This document shows positions 16,777 through 22,999 of a stretch of 26,491 nt of DNA, piece after piece; position 1 is the first letter of the stretch, and each line of letters starts with the position of its first letter. The notes beneath the pieces are model-generated. The model had not been told where the DNA came from. It did no database searches and saw only the letters and a list, made by a program, of their open reading frames with translations. The translations under genes and the position numbers were made by a program. The DNA is from Lachnospiraceae bacterium (GTDB lineage Bacteria; Bacillota_A; Clostridia; Lachnospirales; Lachnospiraceae). The stretch is from the NCBI GenBank assembly GCA_024684065.1, contig JAIKXO010000031.1, positions 1-26,491 on the forward strand, read 5' to 3'.

Positions 16777-17094
16777 TTGAATCCAAAGCTCAGGACTGAG
16801 TCGGTGGACTTTTTATTCGATTCCGTTTTAAAACTTAAGGACAAGGAGGAATGTTATGCTTTCTTTGAGGATCTTTGTACCGTAAATGAGCTTCTTTCAA
16901 TATCCCAGAGAGCTCTTGTAGCATATCTTCTCAGGCAGAAGAAGACATATCTGGAGATAGCGGAGGCTACGGGGGCTTCCACCGCCACGATAAGCAGGGT
17001 CAACAGGTCGCTTAATTACGGCTGTGACGGTTATGAACTGGTATTCGAAAGGCTTAAGGAGGACGGCTACGAAAAAGACTCCGGCAGAGCATAA
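16777..17094 (+). CDS. YerC/YecD-type TrpR-like regulator
   Basis: A 105-residue DNA-binding protein of the TrpR superfamily YerC/YecD group, with helix-turn-helix residues around EIAEATGASTATISRVNR (about 67-84) and the family start MNPKLRTESVDFLF. Its ligand and targets are unknown to me. I prefer the TTG at 16777: GGAGG (16764-16768) lies 8 nt before it and the resulting protein matches the usual length, about 104 residues. The ATG at 16762 would overlap that ribosome site. The stop codon lies inside the terminator hairpin at 17081-17104, a compact arrangement. Confidence 0.93.
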   Translation: MNPKLRTESVDFLFDSVLKLKDKEECYAFFEDLCTVNELLSISQRALVAYLLRQKKTYLEIAEATGASTATISRVNRSLNYGCDGYELVFERLKEDGYEKDSGRA

Positions 17095-17111
17095 GCCTTG
17101 CCGGTTTTTTT
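17081..17111 (+). terminator. Terminator after the YerC-type gene
   Basis: CCGGCA (17081-17086) pairs with TGCCGG (17099-17104), followed by seven T. The left arm is inside the end of the coding region. The following 150 nt hold no gene I can support. Confidence 0.8.
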
Positions 17112-17251
17112 GACTGAATCACCCGGAATACGTGAGGGCCATATCTTTGACCTGCTCAGATGCGATATCCTGTCCTCCGGTCCGTATCTGCAGGGACAAT
17201 GCCTTATTTTCAGCGGTTTTACAGGGTTTTTTTTATTGTTATATTTTATAC

Positions 17252-17280
17252 TTGAAAAAAAAAAAATTATGGAGTACAAT
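17252..17280 (+). promoter_or_regulatory. Strong sigma-A promoter of the first secreted protein
   Basis: TTGAAA (17252-17257) and TACAAT (17275-17280) are exactly 17 nt apart, in an A/T-rich setting with an A-tract spacer. The leader to the ATG at 17361 would be about 74 nt. It fits the signs of high expression of this gene. Confidence 0.7.
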
Positions 17281-17360
17281 ATGACGGTACAGGGTCAGAG
17301 GGGGATATAGTTCCGTTGATTCTGAATTTTAATTTATTTTTTTATAGGAGGGATTTTAAA

Positions 17361-17888
17361 ATGAAAGGGTTAGTAAAGTTTTTTGCTGCATTCGCAGCTG
17401 CTACGCTGGTATTCGTAGCACCGGTTAAGGCTGATGCTCTTGATGATCAGGCAAACTGGCTCAGGAATCTTGTTGAGTCCAATATTGCCAGAGCTAAGGC
17501 TGATCAGGCAGCTCAGGAAGCTACTTTTGCAAAGCAGAGAGAGGCTCTTGCAAACGAGCTTGCAGGCTATGCAAAGAGAGCTGAGATCGATCACAACAAT
17601 CAGCTTGCATTAGAGCAGAGGCAGCAGGCAGCATGGGCTAACGAGTTAGCAGGCCTTCTTAAGAGGGTTGAGATCGACCAGAAGAATTACAACACCAGCT
17701 TCTTAAACGAGATCTATAAGAGCGAAGTTGAGAACGTAAGGATCAAGAACCAGCTTGTAGGCAGCATCCAGGATCTTACAAAGGTTAATCCTTCATTCGC
17801 AGCAGGCGTTGAGGCAGCTCAGGAATCTTTAGCATGCGCTCAGAACGATTGTGCTGGAGCAAAGGCTGCTTTGGATGCTTCCAAGTAA
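17361..17888 (+). CDS. Small secreted helical protein 1
   Basis: A 175-residue protein with a signal peptide: basic start, hydrophobic core (about 7-20) and a likely cut after ...PVKA or KADA (about 24-26). The mature part is helical, rich in A, Q and K, with a duplicated segment of period 29 (ANELAG at 64-69 and 93-98, each followed by a KR-x-EID motif). Two cysteines (C159, C164) sit near the end and could form a disulfide. Function is unknown. The ATG has AGGAGGG (17346-17352) at good spacing. Codon choice is far more biased than in the neighbours: Ala almost only GCA/GCT, Leu mainly CTT, Lys AAG, Gln CAG. With the strong promoter and terminator this indicates high expression. The next gene encodes a distant relative, so they are probably paralogues. 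A secreted or wall-surface role is inferred. Confidence 0.88.
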   Translation: MKGLVKFFAAFAAATLVFVAPVKADALDDQANWLRNLVESNIARAKADQAAQEATFAKQREALANELAGYAKRAEIDHNNQLALEQRQQAAWANELAGLLKRVEIDQKNYNTSFLNEIYKSEVENVRIKNQLVGSIQDLTKVNPSFAAGVEAAQESLACAQNDCAGAKAALDASK

Positions 17889-17926
17889 TAGTCTTGAGAA
17901 CGCAACAGATAAGTATAAATCTGATG

Positions 17927-17962
17927 AGGGGACCGGTCAAAATGATCGGTCCTCTTCTTTTT
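17927..17962 (+). terminator. Terminator after secreted protein 1
   Basis: A stem of about 13 bp, with GACCGGTCA (17931-17939) facing TGATCGGTC (17943-17951) around an AAA loop, extends through GAGG/CTCT and is followed by TTCTTTTT. Confidence 0.85.
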
Positions 17963-18067
17963 GGAAATGTTTACATAAGTAACAATCTGATAGAAACAAT
18001 TTAGGCAGGAAATATCGTAAAACCTGGAACAATAATAAAAAATGTCATTTAAATATGTAAACTGGCT

Positions 18068-18081
18068 CGAAAATATGTTCG
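18068..18081. promoter_or_regulatory. LexA-box-like palindrome
   Basis: The 14-mer CGAA-AATAT-GTTCG matches the Gram-positive LexA site (CGAAC-N4-GTTCG) at all fixed positions but one. It lies in the leader of secreted protein 2, in an otherwise A/T-rich 220-nt stretch after the terminator at 17927 where I find no sure promoter. A single mismatched site can arise by chance. Confidence 0.25.
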
Positions 18082-18188
18082 AATAAAGAGCTGAAAACGG
18101 GGAGAATTAACATAGATTTTTAAAGCGGTAAAGGCTGTTTTGACGCTTTGAAGATAAATATATTTTTAATGCAGGAGGAGAGAGTTAT

Positions 18189-18791
18189 ATGAAACGCAAA
18201 ATCAAAGTAATAAGTACGGCTGCGCTTGCATTCGTTGCCGGCGTGTTATCATTAAATGTCAGGGCTGATGATCTGGACGCACAAAAGGCATTTCTTGTTG
18301 GACAGATAGAGAACGGCGCAAACGCCCAGGTCAAATATGAGGGACTTGATGCTCAGAAGGCTACGCTTTTAGCCGAGATCGACGGATACGTTGCCGAGGC
18401 AAAAGCGGCTCAGGCGGCTCATGAAGCTTTGTTTGAGCAGCAGAGGATCAACAATATTGTTGCGGATGCCAGAAATTATGCCGGTTATTTACAGGCAAGG
18501 ATAGCCAACTTTGCCGAGACGACCAGGATCAAAAAGGAAGTTGTAGACAATTATACGAATCTTTCCAAGACGGATCCCCAGTTTGCGGCTCTGCTTCCGG
18601 CGGCTATAGCGGATTATCAGAAGGCGCTCAACGACCAGAATTACGCGCAGGCAGTTGCAGACAGCGCAAAGACGTTTGTAAACGGACCGTTTGTTGAATC
18701 AAACGCAAAGGCAGCTCTGAGCTGGTATGCAGGCCCTCAGGATGCAGGGAAGTTTGTAATGGGCAGCATCGGCATTTCGACTGTTTATTAA
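18189..18791 (+). CDS. Small secreted helical protein 2, relative of protein 1
   Basis: A 200-residue protein with a signal peptide (basic MKRKIK, hydrophobic 8-22, likely cut near RADD at about 26). Helical A/Q/K-rich body with DLDAQKAFL (28-36) and GLDAQKATL (52-60) as an internal repeat; protein 1 has DALDDQANWL at the matching place. A second shared block is RIK-x2-VV/L followed by L-x-K-x-P-F-A (113-135 here, 127-147 in protein 1). Unlike protein 1 it has no cysteines and a different C-terminus ending STVY. The ATG has AGGAGGAG (18173-18180) 8 nt upstream. Codon bias is weaker than for protein 1. I do not recognise the family. Confidence 0.85.
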   Translation: MKRKIKVISTAALAFVAGVLSLNVRADDLDAQKAFLVGQIENGANAQVKYEGLDAQKATLLAEIDGYVAEAKAAQAAHEALFEQQRINNIVADARNYAGYLQARIANFAETTRIKKEVVDNYTNLSKTDPQFAALLPAAIADYQKALNDQNYAQAVADSAKTFVNGPFVESNAKAALSWYAGPQDAGKFVMGSIGISTVY

Positions 18792-18891
18792 TAACGGAAC
18801 AGTACCGTTTTGGTCTGTTTTAAATTATGCATGGTTTTGCTTTGCCCGGGAAAACGGTGGTCAGATCAGTTTATCCCGGTATAAATCAGAT

Positions 18892-18922
18892 AAAAACCGG
18901 TCAGCTTGCATGGCCGGTTTTT
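18892..18922 (+). terminator. Terminator-like hairpin just upstream of pcrA
   Basis: AAAAACCGGTCA (18892-18903) pairs with TGGCCGGTTTTT (18911-18922), one G-U pair, 7-nt loop, then CTTG. It ends 12 nt before the pcrA ATG and only 2 nt before its ribosome site GAGGTGA (18925-18931), so any transcript reaching pcrA from upstream must pass it. It may end the secreted protein 2 transcript or attenuate pcrA. Confidence 0.7.
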
Positions 18923-18934
18923 CTTGAGGTGAAT

Positions 18935-21262
18935 ATGAATACGATTTTTGAGGGGCTTAATAACGAACAGGAAAAGGCAGTAAAAACTACAGAAGGGCCG
19001 CTTCTTATCCTTGCGGGAGCGGGATCCGGAAAGACCAGGGTCCTTACCTGCAGGGCAGCCTATCTGGTGGGTGAGTGCGGGATTAATCCATGGAACCTGC
19101 TGGCGATAACGTTTACGAATAAGGCGGCTGATGAGATGAGGCAGAGGATCGACAGAATGGTGGGACATGGTGCCGAAAGCATCTGGGTCTCCACCTTTCA
19201 TTCAATGTGCGTAAGAATGCTCAGGCGCTATATAGACCGGATCGGCTATGATAATAATTTCTCCATATATGATTCCGACGACCAGAAGACCGTTATGAAG
19301 GACGTTCTCAAGCGCCTGGAGATAGATACCAAACAGCTGCCGGAAAGGGCGGTGCTTGCCTGTATATCCCATTATAAGGACGAGCTTGTAAATGTTGCTG
19401 AAGCGGAAAGAGAGGCCGCTTCTGATTTTTCGAAGAAGGATATTGTCAGGGCTTATAAATGTTATCAGGAGACTCTTAAGAAAAACAATGCCCTTGACTT
19501 CGATGACCTGCTTTTTAAGACCGTGGAGCTTTTCAGGGCATGTCCTGAGGTGCTTGCCGGTTATCAGGAAAGATTTAAGTATATCATGGTGGATGAATAC
19601 CAGGATACTAACAGCGCACAGTTTGAGCTTGTAAGGCTTTTAGCGGATAAATACAAAAACATCTGTGTGGTTGGAGATGATGACCAGTCGATATATAAAT
19701 TCAGGGGCGCAAATATACGTAATATACTTGACTTTGAGAAGGTATACCGGGATGCGGCGGTAATAAAGCTTGAGCAGAATTACAGATCGACCCAGAAGAT
19801 CCTTGACGCCGCAAATTCCGTGATAAGCAACAACAGATGGAGGAAGCCGAAGGCTCTCTGGTCTGACAGGGGACAGGGAGAGGGGATCAGGTTAAAGCAC
19901 TGTGACACCGCTTATGAAGAGGCGGAGTATGTGGTAGATATGATAAAGAGCGCAAAGCTCAGGGGCCGGGGAGAGTACAGGGATTATGCGGTGCTTTACC
20001 GGACAAACGCGCAGTCGAGGCTTTTGGAGGAAAAGTTCGTGCTTGCCGGTGCGCCTTATACGATAGTCGGCGGTGTAAATTTCTATGCAAGGAGAGAGAT
20101 AAAGGATATCCTTTCATATCTCAGGACCATAGACAACGCGGAAGATGATCTGGCGGTAAGAAGGATAATCAATGTCCCGAAGAGGGGCATCGGGCAGACA
20201 ACGATCAACAAAGTCCAGCAATACGCCCTGGATAATGGCCTCTCCTTCTACGGGGCTCTTGAAAATGCGGACAGGATAGGTCTTGGGAAAACCGCCGAAA
20301 AGCTTAAGGACTTTGTCCGTCTTATAGAATTCTTCAGGAAAGGCGTAATTGACCGTCCGGTTGATGAGCTTATAGACGAGATCCTTGATGAGACAGGTTA
20401 CATAGAGAACATGGAGGCGAGTGACGAAGTAGACGCGCAGTCAAGGGTTGAAAATATCGAGGAGCTTATCAATAAAGCGGCGGCCTTTGAAGACGAAAAC
20501 GAAGGTGCCGGGGATGATGCGGATGCACCGGATGATGGCAGAGAACGGAGCAATCTTTCGAGATTCCTTGAAGAAGTGGCGCTTGTAGCCGATATCGACA
20601 ATGTAAATGATGATGACAACAGGGTGCTTTTGATGACTCTGCACAGCGCGAAGGGCCTGGAATTTCCGCATGTATTCATTACCGGAATGGAGGAGGGGCT
20701 TTTTCCGGGGTATGGCGCAATAACCTCGGATGACGAAACCGAGCTTGAAGAGGAGCGGAGGCTTTGCTATGTCGGGATAACAAGGGCTAAAGATGAGCTG
20801 ACCCTTACATGCGCAAAGTCGCGTATGGTGAGGGGAACCGTCCAGTATAATGCGCCTTCAAGGTTTCTTGAAGAGATCCCACCGGGACTTTTTGATGAAA
20901 AGTCTCTTGTAAACAGGCCGAAAAAGCCCGCGGTCAACGGTGTCTCTTATGATGGGATTCCCGCAGCCCTGTCCGTAAAAAAGAGTGCTTTTTCGAGTAA
21001 GCCATACAGCTATACCGCCGCGGAGCCTGTCCGTAAAAAGGCAGTCCCGTTCAGCTCTTTGACTAAAGGGTCGGACATGAAATCTACACTTGAGCAGGGT
21101 CTTGATTATTCGGAAGGAGACAGGGTAAGCCATGTCAAATTCGGAACCGGCACTGTAAAGAGTATAGTCAGGGGGACAAGGGATTATGAGGTCACGGTGG
21201 ACTTTGACAAGGCAGGCACAAAGAAAATGTTCGCAGGATTTGCAAAACTAAAAAAAGTGTAG
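18935..21262 (+). CDS. pcrA: ATP-dependent DNA helicase PcrA/UvrD
   Basis: A 775-residue superfamily 1A helicase that unwinds DNA 3' to 5' in repair and clears stalled transcription and replication complexes. Motifs in order: Walker A GAGSGKT (28-34), VDEYQDTN (motif II), VGDDDQSIYKFRG (motif III region), QNYRST (IV), LMTLHSAKGLEF (V) and EERRLCYVGITRAK (VI). The C-terminus ends with a Tudor-like segment, GDRVSHVKFGTGTV, which in PcrA/UvrD contacts RNA polymerase. The start is the ATG at 18935 with GAGGTGA just before it; a longer frame begins at 18827 but would cover the upstream hairpin. UvrD and PcrA are not separable by sequence in Clostridia, and pcrA is the usual name. Confidence 0.96.
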   Translation: MNTIFEGLNNEQEKAVKTTEGPLLILAGAGSGKTRVLTCRAAYLVGECGINPWNLLAITFTNKAADEMRQRIDRMVGHGAESIWVSTFHSMCVRMLRRYIDRIGYDNNFSIYDSDDQKTVMKDVLKRLEIDTKQLPERAVLACISHYKDELVNVAEAEREAASDFSKKDIVRAYKCYQETLKKNNALDFDDLLFKTVELFRACPEVLAGYQERFKYIMVDEYQDTNSAQFELVRLLADKYKNICVVGDDDQSIYKFRGANIRNILDFEKVYRDAAVIKLEQNYRSTQKILDAANSVISNNRWRKPKALWSDRGQGEGIRLKHCDTAYEEAEYVVDMIKSAKLRGRGEYRDYAVLYRTNAQSRLLEEKFVLAGAPYTIVGGVNFYARREIKDILSYLRTIDNAEDDLAVRRIINVPKRGIGQTTINKVQQYALDNGLSFYGALENADRIGLGKTAEKLKDFVRLIEFFRKGVIDRPVDELIDEILDETGYIENMEASDEVDAQSRVENIEELINKAAAFEDENEGAGDDADAPDDGRERSNLSRFLEEVALVADIDNVNDDDNRVLLMTLHSAKGLEFPHVFITGMEEGLFPGYGAITSDDETELEEERRLCYVGITRAKDELTLTCAKSRMVRGTVQYNAPSRFLEEIPPGLFDEKSLVNRPKKPAVNGVSYDGIPAALSVKKSAFSSKPYSYTAAEPVRKKAVPFSSLTKGSDMKSTLEQGLDYSEGDRVSHVKFGTGTVKSIVRGTRDYEVTVDFDKAGTKKMFAGFAKLKKV

Positions 21263-21346
21263 AAAAATCTATAAGGTTGTGCTAAACTTTAATAAGAGCA
21301 GCTGTTTTTCTGGCCGCAAAATGTATGAAAGGGCACGGTGTAGAGT

Positions 21347-21706
21347 ATGGATAGGATCATTTTTGATAAATTGGTTTCGGATAAGCTGAATAAAGACAGG
21401 CTCGATGACATCGTTAAAACGATAAAGGCCCAGGAGGAGCTGGGAAGAGCTAAGGCCGCTGACGTGATCAACGCGGTTAAGGCCGGTGAGCTGTTAAGAA
21501 AGAAGGATGAGGAAGAGGCCGAGGAGAAGAAGAGTAAGATCGGGCTTATCATAGCAATAATCGTTTTTGTCGTTGTATTTGCGGCAGTGGTGTACGGGCT
21601 GTACTGCTACTTTACCCCGGACTATCTCGACGACTTTGATGACGAAGTGGATGACGAGGAAGAGGACGGCTTTGATGATGACTTCTTCGAAGATGAGGAT
21701 AAATAA
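21347..21706 (+). CDS. Small acidic single-pass membrane protein
   Basis: A 119-residue protein I do not recognise. Residues 1-65 are charged and helical (KAQEELGRAKAADVINAVKAG), a membrane helix follows (about 66-87), and the last 30 residues are almost entirely D and E with some F. No signal peptide is present; the likely topology is an N-in, C-out anchor with an acidic tail. It may bind cations or basic surfaces, but that is inference. The ribosome site before the ATG is poor (GGTGTAG). The 84 nt after pcrA show no terminator, so read-through from pcrA is possible. A clear terminator follows at 21744. Confidence 0.75.
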   Translation: MDRIIFDKLVSDKLNKDRLDDIVKTIKAQEELGRAKAADVINAVKAGELLRKKDEEEAEEKKSKIGLIIAIIVFVVVFAAVVYGLYCYFTPDYLDDFDDEVDDEEEDGFDDDFFEDEDK

Positions 21707-21743
21707 AGAGCTGAGCCTGTAATTTCATAAAGCGAAGTGATAC

Positions 21744-21773
21744 AAACAGCGGTCCGTACAGACCGCTGTTTTG
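21744..21773 (+). terminator. Terminator of the small acidic protein gene
   Basis: An 11-bp perfect stem, AAACAGCGGTC (21744-21754) with GACCGCTGTTT (21761-21771), has a 6-nt loop and is followed by TTG. Confidence 0.75.
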
Positions 21774-21778
21774 TTAAC

Positions 21779-21837
21779 GCCAATTTTTGTAAAAAAATTG
21801 GCGGGCCCGAAAACATGTGCCTTTTACATGTTTTCGG
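21779..21837. other. Two further perfect hairpins between convergent genes
   Basis: GCCAATTTTT (21779-21788) pairs with AAAAATTGGC (21793-21802), and CCGAAAACATGT (21807-21818) pairs with ACATGTTTTCGG (21826-21837). Both are perfect. The second lies 4 nt past the stop of the minus-strand acyltransferase gene, where it could protect its mRNA 3' end. Neither is a standard terminator for that strand. Confidence 0.6.
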
Positions 21838-21841
21838 CAAT

Positions 21842-22636
21842 TTACCCGAATATGAGCATGCAGAGCAGATAGCACAGGGGCTGATGGAGCATATAGATGA
21901 GAAGGCTGTGCCGTCCGATCGTTTCAAGAAAAGGCACCCTTGTTTTCGCGATATTAAGAAAGGCAGTGTTTTTTGTAAGTATGCGGCTTAAGGAATAGCC
22001 GCAGATATACAGGAACATCCACGGGATAAGCGGGAAATAGTCGCTTGAGAAAAAGCCTCTTTCGGGAAAGCCAAGAGGCGTGAGGAGCTTGTATCGGTAC
22101 AGGGATTCCGGAAGGGGAAAAAGCACACGGGTATAGATTCCGAGGCCTCCCCGGGAGATCCCGAAGGTAGCAAGAAAGAGAAGGAAGGAGCAGATAAGGA
22201 CAGGCAGGGCAGGGAGCCTGTCGAGGAGCTTGGATACCGGAAGCATAAGGATCATCGCGCAGCCCAGAAAAGTCAGTACCCCGTAGATTATAGGGGCGTT
22301 CGGCATGACAAGGAAGGTTATGAAGGTGACAAGGAGGCCGCACAGGTTCACTATGATCCCCCTCTTTATGCAGTTCTTCCTTCCGAAGCTCCATACAAAG
22401 CCCGATATCAGATTGAAGGACCAGCAGATGAACTGCTCCCAGATAAAGACAGGAAGCATGAACTGCCAGGCAAAATTCCCCTTAAAGATCACAAACACAT
22501 CATAGCAGAAATGATAGGCTATCATATTAAGGATCACGAGGCCCCGGTAGGAATCAAGGAGATAAAGCCTTTCATGTGAAGGCTTATTTAGCTGCAGAGC
22601 AGGATCGATCTGTGATCCTTCCATAGAATTGTCCAT
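21842..22636 (-). CDS. DUF1624/HGSNAT-like membrane acyltransferase
   Basis: A 264-residue multi-pass membrane protein with about seven helices. The pattern RLYLLDSYRGLVILNMIAYH near the N-terminus (about 19-38), followed by HFCYD, fits the DUF1624/heparan-alpha-glucosaminide N-acetyltransferase catalytic-like domain. The C-terminus has the GRHSLLIYMLHQP segment typical of acyltransferase-type membrane proteins. Substrate unknown; a sugar or lipid acetylation role is a guess. The ATG on the minus strand (22634-22636) has GGGGAT (22641-22646 region) at 4-9 nt and gives a normal protein; a longer frame starts at 22717 but its first 27 residues lack membrane features. It converges with the small acidic protein gene. 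Confidence 0.85.
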   Translation of the reverse strand: MDNSMEGSQIDPALQLNKPSHERLYLLDSYRGLVILNMIAYHFCYDVFVIFKGNFAWQFMLPVFIWEQFICWSFNLISGFVWSFGRKNCIKRGIIVNLCGLLVTFITFLVMPNAPIIYGVLTFLGCAMILMLPVSKLLDRLPALPVLICSFLLFLATFGISRGGLGIYTRVLFPLPESLYRYKLLTPLGFPERGFFSSDYFPLIPWMFLYICGYSLSRILTKNTAFLNIAKTRVPFLETIGRHSLLIYMLHQPLCYLLCMLIFG

Positions 22637-22755
22637 GATAATCCCCGATCTGAAAATCAAAAATTCTGAATGAAGACAGTCACATAAGCCGGTCATGTGA
22701 ACAGGCTTTTGATCCACGGATTTAAATCCTGTATTTTGTCCGCATCCCTATAATA

Positions 22756-22784
22756 ATTACAAAAATATGAAATAAGTGTATAAT
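22756..22784 (+). promoter_or_regulatory. Candidate promoter of the GH2 gene
   Basis: ATTACA (22756-22761) and a perfect TATAAT (22779-22784) are 17 nt apart. This gives a leader of about 210 nt before the ATG at 23000. Confidence 0.5.
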
Positions 22785-22826
22785 AAAATCACGGATAAAG
22801 TCAAGCTGCGGCTGTGGGGCCTGTTG

Positions 22827-22911
22827 GGCTGACGGCAGTGAGGCCTGGCGGCTGACGGCAGTGGAACAAAAGCAAACGGAAGTGCAACAAGGCAGCGTGT
22901 GTCAGTGGAAC
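22827..22911 (+). repeat. Iteron-like direct repeats in the GH2 leader
   Basis: A 14-mer GGCTGACGGCAGTG occurs at 22827 and 22850. The core AGTG recurs at 22837, 22860, 22881 and 22904, spaced 23, 21 and 23 nt, three of them as AGTG-N-AAC. The spacing is close to two helical turns. The gene-free 363 nt between 22636 and 23000 otherwise holds only the promoter and a small hairpin near 22974-22983. Confidence 0.55.
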
Positions 22912-22999
22912 GAGACGGATAATATACTTACGGTCGGAAGCTTGGCGGATATAAGCGGTAAGATTTTAAACGGCGTGAGCCGCTAAAAAAGAGGAGAAC

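Noticed and set aside
17098..17310. 70-residue open frame after the YerC-type gene
   Set aside because: It lies across the terminator T-run and the promoter at 17252, has no ribosome site and no recognisable features.
18827..18934. Longer start of pcrA
   Set aside because: It would put the terminator-like hairpin inside the coding region; the protein family starts at the later ATG, which has a good ribosome site.
21737..21991. 84-residue open frame over the hairpins after the acidic protein
   Set aside because: It overlaps three perfect hairpins and runs antisense into the acyltransferase gene.
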